NCBI GenBank assembly: GCA_050950645.1
Contig: JBMNHZ010000013.1
Coordinates: 1-64,000 of the forward strand
Reading direction: 5' to 3'
Length of the DNA: 64,000 nucleotides
Source of the DNA: BRH-c25 sp012519325
GTDB taxonomy: Bacteria > Bacillota > Clostridia > Lutisporales > Lutisporaceae
Part shown: one piece after another, positions 1 to 9,432 of the stretch
How the letters are laid out: every line of letters begins with the position of its first letter
Position numbering within the stretch: position 1 is the stretch's first letter
Position numbers and translations under genes: made by a program
Notes under the pieces: model-generated
Told to the model about the DNA's origin: nothing
The model's input: only the letters and a program-made list of their open reading frames with translations
The model's database searches: none

Positions 1-1214
1 TTAGTATGGGCTGTTGTAATAATAACCAGATCATAGACCTTCAATATTTCCTCATTAATTTTCCCCAGGCCCTTTACACTATTCCCTTTATATTTGTATT
101 CAGGAATGAACGGATCATAAAAATCAACTGCTGCGCCTTTTTTTTCGAGAATCTCAATAACCTTGAGAGCGGGACTTTCCCTGTAATCATCAATATCCTG
201 CTTGTATGCCACTCCAAGAACAAGTATTCTTGACCCGCTAAGAGACTTCCTGTCCCGGTTCAGAATATCTCCCGCCCTCTCCACACAATATTCGGGCATT
301 TTATCATTAATCATCATGGAACTTTCAATCATTGAGGTATGGAAACCGTATTCCCTTGCCTTCCATGAGAGGTAATACGGGTCCAGGGGTATACAATGGC
401 CTCCAAGGCCCGGGCCGGGATAAAAGGCCTGGAATCCATAAGGCTTAGTCTTTGCCGCATCAATAACCTCCCAAAAATTGATTCCCATTTTATTGCACAG
501 CATTGCAAGCTCATTCACTAATCCGATGTTTACATTACGATAAGTGTTTTCGAGTATTTTCTCCATCTCTGCAATAGCAGGGGAGGAAACAGTGAATACA
601 TCCCCGTCCAGAACTGCACTGTACATAGCTGCAATAACCTCTGTCGCATCCTCACCAATGGCACCTACAACTTTAGGTGTATTTTTTGTCTTATAAATCA
701 AGTTGCCCGGGTCAACGCGTTCCGGTGAGAAACCGAGATAAAAATCCTTGCCGCATTTAAGTCCGGAGCCTTCTTCAAGTATTGGTCTAACAAGTTCTTC
801 TGTTGTCCCCGGATATGTCGTAGATTCCAGCACTACCATAGTTTCCTTCTTAAGGTGCTTCGCAATTTCCTCGGTTGATGCTTTAACGTAACTAATATCA
901 GGCTGTTGATGGTCATCCAGAGGTGTAGGTACACATATTGCAATAAAGTCAACATCCTTAACAAAACTGAAATCAGTGGTTGCCGATAACATACCCTTTT
1001 TTACAAGATTTTTAAGATCGCTATCAACAACATCACCAATATAGTTGATGCCATTATTCACCAAGTCTACTTTTTGAAACTGTATATCAAAACCAGTAGT
1101 CTTAAAGCCTGCCTTTGCCTTTTCTACAGCAAGAGGCAAACCTACATAACCCAGGCCAACCACCCCTACTGTAATCTCTTTATTTTTAATTTTACTTAAT
1201 AATTTTTGCTTCAT
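1..1214 (-). CDS. UDP-N-acetyl-D-hexosamine dehydrogenase (WbpA/WecC-type), 3' end beyond window
   Basis: NAD-dependent oxidation of a UDP-N-acetylhexosamine to the uronic acid, a precursor for surface glycans. Translating the minus strand from the ATG at 1214 gives about 404 residues with no stop before the left edge, so only about 25 C-terminal residues are missing from a family length near 430. The N-terminal Rossmann motif GVVGLGYVGLPLA follows an MKQKLLSK start. The central catalytic-cysteine motif is GGHCIPLDPYYLSW, which fits the UDP-GlcNAc/ManNAc dehydrogenase branch more than UDP-glucose dehydrogenase. AAAGGAG lies 9 nt before the ATG. The gene starts 3 nt after the stop of the F420-dehydrogenase-like gene, as the last visible member of the glycan operon. 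Exact substrate is inferred. Confidence 0.9.
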   Translation of the reverse strand, partial: MKQKLLSKIKNKEITVGVVGLGYVGLPLAVEKAKAGFKTTGFDIQFQKVDLVNNGINYIGDVVDSDLKNLVKKGMLSATTDFSFVKDVDFIAICVPTPLDDHQQPDISYVKASTEEIAKHLKKETMVVLESTTYPGTTEELVRPILEEGSGLKCGKDFYLGFSPERVDPGNLIYKTKNTPKVVGAIGEDATEVIAAMYSAVLDGDVFTVSSPAIAEMEKILENTYRNVNIGLVNELAMLCNKMGINFWEVIDAAKTKPYGFQAFYPGPGLGGHCIPLDPYYLSWKAREYGFHTSMIESSMMINDKMPEYCVERAGDILNRDRKSLSGSRILVLGVAYKQDIDDYRESPALKVIEILEKKGAAVDFYDPFIPEYKYKGNSVKGLGKINEEILKVYDLVIITTAHT

Positions 1215-1217
1215 CAG

Positions 1218-2552
1218 TTATCTGCTCCTTTTCAAATGAGTCTTTCTCATAATATAACCTATACATCTTTTCAGAAAGTTACCAGGATATGATATTATTT
1301 CCTTACGCTTAATTTTCATCTTCTTGGCTTGAACCATCTTTTCCAAATTGTCTTTACTATTTTCGAAATATACTTTCCTTGTATACTCCATTCTTTCAGC
1401 CAAATCCATTAAAGACCTTTCATCTGCCTTTTGATATTCAATATCCTCAAAGCACAGCTCATTGTATGGAAATTGCCATCCATTCTTCTTGCATATACCT
1501 AGAGAAGTAAAAAACTTTGTTTTGTGTCTGTCATCTACTGTCTGTCCTTTAATAATTTTATCTACGGATATCATCTCCATATTAATTATACCGTCGTGCA
1601 TAGCTTCCTCCAGCAGCTTTTTGCCTTTCTCAGTTCGCGCGATTACAACCGAATATCCATATTCAGAATCCCCAAGGGTAAACCCCCAAGGGTCTCCCAC
1701 TACAATATCGCTGTATATATTCATCTGATCAAAACACATAATACATCGATAGGCTTCATACACAGGTTTTACAGCATGCCGCTTCTTTTTATCCATATAA
1801 TAAATGCTTTTATCCGTATGAATTGACACATTACCAGGCCAACCACCAATATTTTTATCTCTGAACCTAAACTTAATCACTGTCTCATTGCTTCTGCATC
1901 CAGACTGCTTTACCAGATCGCTTATCATATGACTGCTATTCTGTCCGGCACAGACCAAGCCTATTACATACTCCGGCAATTCAACATTCGGATAGTTTTC
2001 ATTAATCAGTCTCAGACTTTCAGCCTGACACCCGAGTGTTACTGCAGCAGACTTCTTCCCTTTACAACTTTTTAATATTGTATCAACTACCGAAGATTGA
2101 GTATAGTATGAACCACAGCCTTCAATAATCTTCTCTTTTGTTTCAGCAAAAACAGAACGGGATCTTTGAGTTGATTCCTCAAAGGTATTTATAACAGCTC
2201 CATCAACTAGTTTTCTTTCCAATAAGTAACATAGCAAAGCAGTTACTATACCCCCGCTTTGGGATTTCTGTCTTATTTCTTTATCTGTTGCATAACCTAT
2301 ATATCCACATATTGATTTCCCATGAAAAATATCAATATCCTCTTTTTGTGGAGGATTTCGATCCGTACTAGGGCATACGTTATAACATATACCGCAATTG
2401 ATGCACTTATCCTCATCAACATCAGCTAATAGATACCCTGATGTATTAGTTTTCATAATAATCGCTTTCGATGGACAAACACCACAGCATGCTCCACAAG
2501 CAGTACAAAGGGCATTTACACTGATACTTCTAATATTCTTTTTACTGACCAT
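1218..2552 (-). CDS. F420 hydrogenase/dehydrogenase beta-subunit family Fe-S protein
   Basis: A 444-aa iron-sulfur protein. Two ferredoxin-like 4Fe-4S motifs lie at residues 16-27 (CTACGACCGVCP) and 50-61 (CINCGICYNVCP). They are followed by the FrhB/FdhB N- and C-terminal regions with further cysteines (CGSYYTQSS, LGCQAESL, YRCIMCFDQ, VGDPWG). In polysaccharide loci this family usually sits beside a pyruvyl-transferase gene, as here (5-nt gap). Its exact reaction in glycan synthesis is not established; a redox step on a sugar or carrier is an inference, and F420 itself need not be involved. AAGGAG lies upstream of the ATG. Confidence 0.85.
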   Translation of the reverse strand: MVSKKNIRSISVNALCTACGACCGVCPSKAIIMKTNTSGYLLADVDEDKCINCGICYNVCPSTDRNPPQKEDIDIFHGKSICGYIGYATDKEIRQKSQSGGIVTALLCYLLERKLVDGAVINTFEESTQRSRSVFAETKEKIIEGCGSYYTQSSVVDTILKSCKGKKSAAVTLGCQAESLRLINENYPNVELPEYVIGLVCAGQNSSHMISDLVKQSGCRSNETVIKFRFRDKNIGGWPGNVSIHTDKSIYYMDKKKRHAVKPVYEAYRCIMCFDQMNIYSDIVVGDPWGFTLGDSEYGYSVVIARTEKGKKLLEEAMHDGIINMEMISVDKIIKGQTVDDRHKTKFFTSLGICKKNGWQFPYNELCFEDIEYQKADERSLMDLAERMEYTRKVYFENSKDNLEKMVQAKKMKIKRKEIISYPGNFLKRCIGYIMRKTHLKRSR

Positions 2553-2557
2553 TTTCT

Positions 2558-3766
2558 TTACTCCTTAATACTATACTTTGAAAATATTACTTTCCCCACT
2601 TCAATAAGTGCATTATATACATCAGAATACTTTTCAGCTATAACTTTTCGTTCATTTTCACGTCTTTCCCAAAAACAATCAAACATGCTTTTCAACTTTT
2701 CAGAAGTGCAATTTTCATTCGATAATATCCAATTATCCTGTCCATACCAGTGCAACAGCTCTTCATACTTATAATGCCAGCCAACTACAAGGGTAGGCAC
2801 TCCAGAAGAAAGAGCCGCTACACATGAATGATATCTGCTTGCTATTAGAACCTCACAGGATGCAATACAATTCTTTAAATCTGTGCTGGACATATTAATG
2901 GCATCAGAAATATCAACGTCAAACCCTTTTATTTTACATGCCTCCTTTATATCTTGAGCCACAGACATATCATCGTATATTTCTTCACTTAGCTCATTAG
3001 GTATCAAAATAATCTGTACACCGTGATTCTCTTTAATATGTTCGCATAAAGATACAATACAGTCTATATATGCTTCATCTGCTCCCCATTGTCGGATAAT
3101 CTGATGACTTACAGAGATACCTACAGGCCTATTTTGAATATCATCAGATTTTCTATATTTCATTAGATTTGCTATATCCGGAGATAGCAAAATCTTGCTC
3201 TTAACTTTCGCATCATTAATCAATGCTTCTCTACTCTTACTTTCTCTGGCGCAAACAACATCAAACAAGTGTTTACAGCAAAACTTTGCACTTTCCCAGT
3301 TGAATTTCTCTTTCATTGGGCCAAAACTGCTTGGTGTTTTAACAGTTTTTTTCCCGTATAACTTGGCAATAAAAAGCATATAGAAACGACCTATACAATT
3401 TTTGACCATTCTATAATATGAATACTTAACTCTAGTAAAATTGTCACAAAACAATATCCCAAACGCATCCATAACAATATCTGCCTCTTTGATTTTTTTT
3501 ATAATCTCTTTATCTTCTGTATGCTTTATCCTAATCCCAATTCTATCTTTCAGTGCATTCCAAATCAATCTTTTAGGATTACCACTATACTTAATTATAT
3601 TAAAAGACATGTCACTTACAATTTTATTAGACAGTTTTGAATCCTGATAGTGTGTCATGTAATATTCATCATGAAAAATCTTAACTAATTCTTCTATACC
3701 GTGTAGTATGGAAGGAGAACCGAAATTATTTTCAATTACTACTCCAACTGTAATTATTTTAATCAT
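2558..3766 (-). CDS. Polysaccharide pyruvyl transferase family protein
   Basis: A 402-aa member of the PF04230 family, which adds ketal-linked pyruvate from PEP to sugars of surface glycans, in the cytoplasm. The C-terminal half carries the typical ASRYHSCVAALSSGVPTLV segment and a GWHYKYEELL stretch; the N-terminus has the Rossmann-like start (IITVGVVIENNFG). The start ATG overlaps the flippase stop by one base (TAATG) and has AGGAGG upstream, so translation is probably coupled. It is followed after 5 nt by the Fe-S protein gene, a pairing seen in other clostridial and archaeal glycan loci. Acceptor sugar unknown. Confidence 0.87.
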   Translation of the reverse strand: MIKIITVGVVIENNFGSPSILHGIEELVKIFHDEYYMTHYQDSKLSNKIVSDMSFNIIKYSGNPKRLIWNALKDRIGIRIKHTEDKEIIKKIKEADIVMDAFGILFCDNFTRVKYSYYRMVKNCIGRFYMLFIAKLYGKKTVKTPSSFGPMKEKFNWESAKFCCKHLFDVVCARESKSREALINDAKVKSKILLSPDIANLMKYRKSDDIQNRPVGISVSHQIIRQWGADEAYIDCIVSLCEHIKENHGVQIILIPNELSEEIYDDMSVAQDIKEACKIKGFDVDISDAINMSSTDLKNCIASCEVLIASRYHSCVAALSSGVPTLVVGWHYKYEELLHWYGQDNWILSNENCTSEKLKSMFDCFWERRENERKVIAEKYSDVYNALIEVGKVIFSKYSIKE

Positions 3767-5289
3767 TATTCGTTCCTCCTAAAATATTGATTTATAAAAC
3801 ATCTAACCTTCATATGGTTGTATTTGAAATAGAACAAAATAAATATAGTACTAAATACTAAAGTATCTACTCCAAGTCGGATTATAACATTACTTCCAGA
3901 CAACCAGTTATCAACGGTATAACATATAACAGCCGGTATTATTGATAGCAAAAAGTAATTGTTTATATGTTTGAACGGTAAAACCTGATACCACCTTATG
4001 TTGAAATACTTAGCAATAATATATAAGTTTATGGGCACATTAACCATATATATCGTTAATATTGTTGCAATCGAAGCACCAATAGCTCCAAATAATCTCA
4101 CTAGCACAATACTTACAATCGCATTTGCTATAAGACCAATAATACTCCTATATAATATTTCTTTTGCCTTACCAATTGCAATCAATAAAGCACCATATTG
4201 TACAATCCGAATCGGTAGGTACAATAAATAAACTCTTAATATAGGTATTGACTCGATATATCTTTCTGAAAACATGAAAATTATAAAGGGTTCTGCTATA
4301 ACTAACAAAAAAACTGCTAATGGTATTAAACATTTTGAAGTAATCTCAGCTGCATGTTTGAATAAATTCAGTGCTTCCTCGCAATTCCCCTCTTTTGCGT
4401 ACTTGTTCATATCTACAATTACAACTGCAGTAATAGCTCCGGTTATAATATCAACAAAGGGTACTTCAAATGCACCATTGGAGAATACCGCAAACTGCTC
4501 CGGCGAACACATTAAGGATACAATCCATCTGTCCAACTGCTTGTCAATAGTACCAATCATTGAACTTAACCCTAATGGAATTGAAAATGTGAGTATTTGT
4601 CTGATACTTGTCCACTGTATATTTGCAGAACCTCCAGGCATACTCTTATACATTATTATTAATCCGGCAAGAAAAACCAATATACTGACAGTAACGTTAC
4701 TGATCAATGCCGCCTTTACATTTTTAAAAAACGTTATTGATAAAACTACAGCTAATGCGATAATTAGATGCCCAATAACATTAAAATATGTATTTGTTTT
4801 AATTTTTTCTTCTGCTATTAAAACAGGAGATATTATGGTAGAAGGTATCATAATTAGCGCGTAAGGCACCATAAAAACTAGATATTCAGCTACCTGTGGA
4901 TTACTGAATCTTTGAGCGAGTAATGCATTGCCGCCCATAAGTATAAATGACCCATACAAGCTACCGGACACCAGCAGCAAAATAATACTTTCTAAAATTA
5001 TAGCTTTTTTTCGATGGCTGTTTCGTACCAAGCAATAGAATAATCCCTGTGAAATACCCAATCCTAAAATGGGGCCAAATGTTTGATACGCAAGTATTGT
5101 CTGTCTATATGCTGCAAGATCAGATTGCTTTAATATTCTTGACATAAGCATTGCGGTAACTGTGCTTATTAAAGTAGTTAATATGGAAGCCAAAGAAAGC
5201 GCTACTGTCTTTTCCTTTCTTGACAATCTCCTATTATTATTAAAACCTTTTTTAGAATTATTTTCATTATTATACTTTTCAACTTCCAT
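3766..5289 (-). CDS. Polysaccharide flippase, Wzx/MATE-like
   Basis: An integral membrane protein of about 507 aa with some 12-14 hydrophobic segments spread over its whole length, resembling Wzx/RfbX repeat-unit flippases of the MOP superfamily. It would move undecaprenyl-linked repeat units across the membrane. I prefer the ATG at 5289 because GAGG lies 6 nt before it, whereas the ATG at 5301 has only a weak site. The stop codon overlaps the pyruvyl-transferase start. A wzy-like gene is in the same operon, so a Wzx/Wzy pathway is likely. Confidence 0.88.
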   Translation of the reverse strand: MEVEKYNNENNSKKGFNNNRRLSRKEKTVALSLASILTTLISTVTAMLMSRILKQSDLAAYRQTILAYQTFGPILGLGISQGLFYCLVRNSHRKKAIILESIILLLVSGSLYGSFILMGGNALLAQRFSNPQVAEYLVFMVPYALIMIPSTIISPVLIAEEKIKTNTYFNVIGHLIIALAVVLSITFFKNVKAALISNVTVSILVFLAGLIIMYKSMPGGSANIQWTSIRQILTFSIPLGLSSMIGTIDKQLDRWIVSLMCSPEQFAVFSNGAFEVPFVDIITGAITAVVIVDMNKYAKEGNCEEALNLFKHAAEITSKCLIPLAVFLLVIAEPFIIFMFSERYIESIPILRVYLLYLPIRIVQYGALLIAIGKAKEILYRSIIGLIANAIVSIVLVRLFGAIGASIATILTIYMVNVPINLYIIAKYFNIRWYQVLPFKHINNYFLLSIIPAVICYTVDNWLSGSNVIIRLGVDTLVFSTIFILFYFKYNHMKVRCFINQYFRRNE

Positions 5290-5350
5290 TACTAACCTCA
5301 TAGCTTCTTTGTTGTTTTTCTTTTCCTATCAAATCTCCATTATCTCAGAG

Positions 5351-5383
5351 TTACTTGTATATAATAAACAACACATTTGTCAT
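5351..5383 (-). pseudogene. 5' remnant of a glycosyltransferase-like gene
   Basis: A strong ribosome binding site (GGAGG, 4 nt before the ATG at 5383) precedes only ten codons, MTNVLFIIYK, then TAA. The peptide looks like the first beta-strand of a GT4 glycosyltransferase, with the rest gone. It lies in the 170-nt gap between the flippase and the upstream glycosyltransferase. A chance short ORF cannot be excluded; otherwise I see nothing in this gap. Confidence 0.3.
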
Positions 5384-5463
5384 AATCCTCCAGCAATACG
5401 GTTATCAAAATATCAATGTAGTTTATTCACAACTAAGATTACCTGAATACTAGCTGATTACTA

Positions 5464-6684
5464 TTAATCCCATTTCTCCCTCAATGCATTAACAACATCA
5501 AGTTCGGCATTCATTCTATCATTCCAGCTCCAGAAGTTTCGCTTTGCATATTCTTGTGCATTATGTCCTAAAGAAATTTTCAATTTTTCATCCGAAAGCA
5601 AACGTATAATAGCTGGTGCAATACTTTCAAATTGCTCATGATGCAGTAAAATTCCATTAACTTCATTTTGAATAACTGCACATGTCTCACCTACGTCAAG
5701 TGTGATTATAGCCTTTCCAAGCCTCATAGCTTCCATCAGAGGGTTACCTACATTGCTTAAATCATATAAGGAAAGAAAAACATCCGCAATGTCATAATAC
5801 TTCCAGATATCTTTCTGATTGACAGCGCCTGTAAAAACTACACTATCCTCTATTCCATGCTGTTCTACAATCTTTTTTAAATTATCATATTCTTCACCGT
5901 CGCCAACAATCACCAACTTGCAATTCGGGAAATGTATCAATACTTCAGGCATACAATTAATTGCACGGTCAATCCTCTTCCAACTGGCAAGTCTTGAAAC
6001 GGTTAGCAAAACAGGTGCAGTATTCGGGATATTTAGCTTGCTCCGAAGATCACACCTCATTTCCGAATTAATATAATTAGGATAGCATTCAGCTTGCCCG
6101 TTTTTCCAAAAGTATATATCTTTAGTTTTATTTCCTAACCTCTTGAGTACTTTATCTCCCTCAGTACCATCATCAGTCATAATTACTATTGTACTCTCTG
6201 ACTCCAGTGCTTTGAAATGAGGAAATCTCTTCAACCTATTTAGCCACGTATCCTTGCAATTCTTTAAGGTTGTACCTTGAAACCTTGTAATAAGTGGTAA
6301 ATCAAAATGTCTGCTTAATTTTTTACCAGCTAGTACACTGTCTACCTCATATGCGTAAATTATATATTTTTCATTATTCTTTATGATTATTTTACTTGCA
6401 ATTTCATAAAATTTTCGTGTGCAATAATAAGCAGAAATGATACGGGCAAAAAAACTAACTTTCTTAATTGAGCATAATTTTTCAAGGAATGTATTATCAA
6501 ACTTAATCATTTTACAACCATCGATAATACTATTTAGTCTGTTTTTGCTAGTTGGTTGAATCAGTGTTATATCCCAACCCTCGTCTACGTAAGCTTTTAT
6601 AGTATTATAGAATGAAGGTGCACCTTGTCCCTCTCCCATAGACCATATATCTAAACATGACATCATAATCATTTTTTTATTCAT
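5464..6684 (-). CDS. Glycosyltransferase family 4
   Basis: A 406-aa retaining GT-B glycosyltransferase of the GT4 type. The C-terminal donor-binding domain starts near residue 220 with LLTVSRLASWKRIDRAI, followed by KLVIVGDGEEYDNL and the acidic EAMRLGKAIITLDVGE region in place of the usual EX7E motif. No transmembrane segment is evident, so it is probably a cytoplasmic or membrane-associated enzyme adding a sugar to the lipid-linked repeat unit. GGAGG lies 9 nt before the ATG. Donor and linkage cannot be predicted. It lies between the wzy-like gene and the flippase. Confidence 0.88.
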   Translation of the reverse strand: MNKKMIMMSCLDIWSMGEGQGAPSFYNTIKAYVDEGWDITLIQPTSKNRLNSIIDGCKMIKFDNTFLEKLCSIKKVSFFARIISAYYCTRKFYEIASKIIIKNNEKYIIYAYEVDSVLAGKKLSRHFDLPLITRFQGTTLKNCKDTWLNRLKRFPHFKALESESTIVIMTDDGTEGDKVLKRLGNKTKDIYFWKNGQAECYPNYINSEMRCDLRSKLNIPNTAPVLLTVSRLASWKRIDRAINCMPEVLIHFPNCKLVIVGDGEEYDNLKKIVEQHGIEDSVVFTGAVNQKDIWKYYDIADVFLSLYDLSNVGNPLMEAMRLGKAIITLDVGETCAVIQNEVNGILLHHEQFESIAPAIIRLLSDEKLKISLGHNAQEYAKRNFWSWNDRMNAELDVVNALREKWD

Positions 6685-6717
6685 AATTGCTTCCTCCAGA
6701 TTTATATCTCAGTTATT

Positions 6718-8008
6718 TCACTTATTGTTAACTCTTATCTGCATTTCTTTTGCTACAGTTGTGATATATCCTTGCAACGCAACTACTACAGCCCAAAACA
6801 CCCAAAGCCACTCTACTCTGATATTGGAACTTGAGCTTATACTTCCAATCACGAAACCAAACATACAGCATAATATTCCGAGTGAAATATTTCTTATTGT
6901 TACATCATTTGATTTCTTATAAAATCTGTATATGTCAATAAACAATTTAATATAGAAGCAAATGTACAGCAAAAATATTACTACCCCATAACCAATCAGA
7001 ATCTCCGCCCACCAATTATGCATATTGGTGATACTGGCAACATAATATACTCCGCGATTAGCCATCCAATACTCTATGTTTCCGGCACCTGTACCGAATC
7101 CAAATGTAGTTGTCAAGAAAAGCAAGCCGTTTCTAATTAAATTTATCCTTACAGAATCCGAACTACCTTGTTGTGAAAAATTGAATTGAATAAACTCACT
7201 AAACTGGCTCATAATGCTATTAAATAAATCCAGTGAAAATAATATGCTAACAAAAGGAACCACACATAATAAAAATATCAATTTCCTCTCTTTTCTGTCA
7301 ATCAAACTGAGATACACGAATAGAACAATAGCCATAATCAACCCCAAGATATTTGCCCTCGACTCTGTAAAAAAGATCAGAGCCGCCGAAGATATCATTA
7401 CAACAATAGCAATGAATCTTTCAACCCATGTTTTACTGCATGCAAAAAAAATATAAGAAATAAATACTCCAAAAAGCATAAGCAGTGCATAATTATTTGG
7501 ATTGCCCATCATAGAAATCGGGATTCGAGAGTTAGCATTTACATAATAAACCAAGTTTTGACTGCTTAAAAATCTATAATCCCTTGTGATTATCTCATAC
7601 CACCCAATCACGTTATGAATAATAATCATAAATTCCATAATCTTAATACATTCCAGTATATCTTTTATTCTTTTAAAATAATAACTAAAAAAAAACGATA
7701 GAGAATAGTCCTAATGCCAAGAAATATATATCTCGTGACCACCCCTCCAAATCTTTTACCCATGCAACTGATATTATTGCATAAACAAACCAGAAAAGCA
7801 TTACACCAACTGAAAACCTGTTTTTACCTCTAGGAATTATGTTAATGAAATCTTTTTGGGGTATTAATCTAATAAGGCAAAACAAATATAGTGAAAATAA
7901 AACCGCTATTCTGAAAGGTGAAAGCTGGAAAAAACCTAAATCAATTGAAATAAAGTTTGCTGAAAAAAAAGAAGCAAAAACTATAAATTTAAGTAACTTC
8001 CTCATCAT
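6718..8008 (-). pseudogene. Wzy-like O-antigen polymerase/ligase, frame broken at a T9 tract
   Basis: Two reading frames make one membrane protein. The first, from the ATG at 8008 (GGAGGAAGGC just upstream), gives about 107 residues with three hydrophobic segments and ends at TAG just after nine T (A9 at 7687-7695 on the plus strand). Skipping one T leads into the frame that runs open to 6718, including an Arg/Asn-rich loop (SRIPISMMGNPNNYALL) and a GFGTGAGNIEYW motif typical of Wzy/WaaL. The restored protein is 429 aa with about 10-11 membrane segments, the usual family size. It would polymerise or transfer repeat units at the outer face of the membrane. The extra T may be a sequencing error, a phase-variation state or a slippage site. 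Confidence 0.8.
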
Positions 8009-8084
8009 GCCTTCCTCCATCACCTTATGCTACTAATTTTTTATACCTATACATAACATACATAAGTGAAGATTTTGGGTTCTT

Positions 8085-9215
8085 TCATAGTAAATTCCTA
8101 TAGATACTTAGCAGCTTATCAATGAGCGCTTTTTCCCCATATTGAGCAGAACAATCGAGAGAGATTTTTTGATTATCGAATCTTGTGCTAAACTTATACA
8201 TTTCCTCCATTGCGACTGCTAATTGTTCAACATTATTCACATCAACGATTATACCATTCGTACTGTTGATAATATCCTCCGCTCCACCATTCCGGGTTCC
8301 TATAACGGGCTTACCACAGGCCAATGCTTCAATATAGACTACGCCAAAAGTTTCAAAATCACTAGCCAGCACAAACACATCACATTCATGCATTTTTTCT
8401 ACAACTTCCTGTCTTGTTAACTGACCTATCAAAAAAATCTGATTATTCATTTTTAGCTCATTGATTTTTTGCTTTAGATATCCTCTTTGTGGTCCATTTC
8501 CGCCAATGTATAACTTTACCGCTTCATTTCCCTGAAACGCTTTTGAAAATGCATCTATAGTAATATCAAACCTTTTGCTTTCAACAAGATTTCCTACTGA
8601 AAGAAAAAGAAAATTCTCTTTGTTTGATTGCTTAGATTTATATTTAAAAAGCGGAGAAACCATATTGGGCACTACATAAATATTCTTATTTGAACCGGTT
8701 AATTGCAGAACACTTCTTTTCAATGCACTGCTCACACAAATAAAAGCATTTGATTCTTCAACGCAACTCTTTAGGCAACTAATCTCAAAATTTTTCAATT
8801 TCTTGGTTAATACAAGACTTAAATGCTCTGTTATGACAATTGGAAGTTTATTTTCGGATAATGCTTTCAATGAAATAAATCCAATTCTGCCAAAATGTGC
8901 ATGCACAATATCAGGAGCACCATGTTGGCTATATATTTTTTTATACAGTATTTTTAGCCCAAATATTCCCGCCCTATATAATATATCCTTTGGCATATTA
9001 CCACATGGGATATTTATAGACCAGACTTCAATACCTTCTTTTTCAATACGTTCAATCCCCCATCTCCGCCATCTACGAATAGAACGCAAATCAACAGCAG
9101 CAAGTACAACTTTGTGTCCTGAATCTCTCAAAGCCAATGCTTGTTCAAATTCAAATATACCATTAGCTGCATATTTTTCCGTTGGATAACCCCTTGAAAC
9201 AATTAAAATATACAT
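8085..9215 (-). CDS. Glycosyltransferase family 4
   Basis: A 376-aa GT4 enzyme. The N-terminal acceptor domain starts MYILIVSRGYPTEKY and holds a DIVHAHFGRIG segment (residues about 103-113). The C-terminal domain has LFLSVGNLVESKRFD, GGNGPQRGYLKQK and the donor-site FGVVYIEALACGKPVIG with the EX7E glutamates. GAAGAGG is upstream with a rather long spacing (about 10 nt). It lies in the glycan operon just upstream of the wzy-like gene. The sugar transferred is unknown. Confidence 0.9.
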   Translation of the reverse strand: MYILIVSRGYPTEKYAANGIFEFEQALALRDSGHKVVLAAVDLRSIRRWRRWGIERIEKEGIEVWSINIPCGNMPKDILYRAGIFGLKILYKKIYSQHGAPDIVHAHFGRIGFISLKALSENKLPIVITEHLSLVLTKKLKNFEISCLKSCVEESNAFICVSSALKRSVLQLTGSNKNIYVVPNMVSPLFKYKSKQSNKENFLFLSVGNLVESKRFDITIDAFSKAFQGNEAVKLYIGGNGPQRGYLKQKINELKMNNQIFLIGQLTRQEVVEKMHECDVFVLASDFETFGVVYIEALACGKPVIGTRNGGAEDIINSTNGIIVDVNNVEQLAVAMEEMYKFSTRFDNQKISLDCSAQYGEKALIDKLLSIYRNLL

Positions 9216-9261
9216 ACTTTTTATATCCTCTTCACTTTTCCTTAGTATACTTCCTGCTTTA

Positions 9262-9369
9262 GTTGATTAATGCAACTTTTGATTTTTGGACATCAAACCC
9301 TATTACTTTAATTTTAATTTGATTTATAAACTGCTAAAGTCAATCCTACATAACAAGTCTGACAGCCCC
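9262..9369 (-). pseudogene. N-terminal remnant of a nucleotide-sugar dehydrogenase
   Basis: In the 217-nt gap between two glycosyltransferases, the minus strand encodes pieces of a UDP-sugar dehydrogenase N-terminus: CYVGLTLAVYKSN in one frame and, after two stops, KVIGFDVQKSKVALIN in another. These match the order of the Rossmann motif and the following beta-strand of the dehydrogenase family. The rest of the gene is missing. The copy differs from the intact dehydrogenase at the window start, so it is a relic of another allele rather than a duplication. The remaining bases of the gap show nothing else. Confidence 0.6.
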
Positions 9370-9432
9370 CAATATAGATTTACTTTCTAATCTTCCCTCT
9401 ACACTCATAATTCTTTGTCTCCAATTATTATC

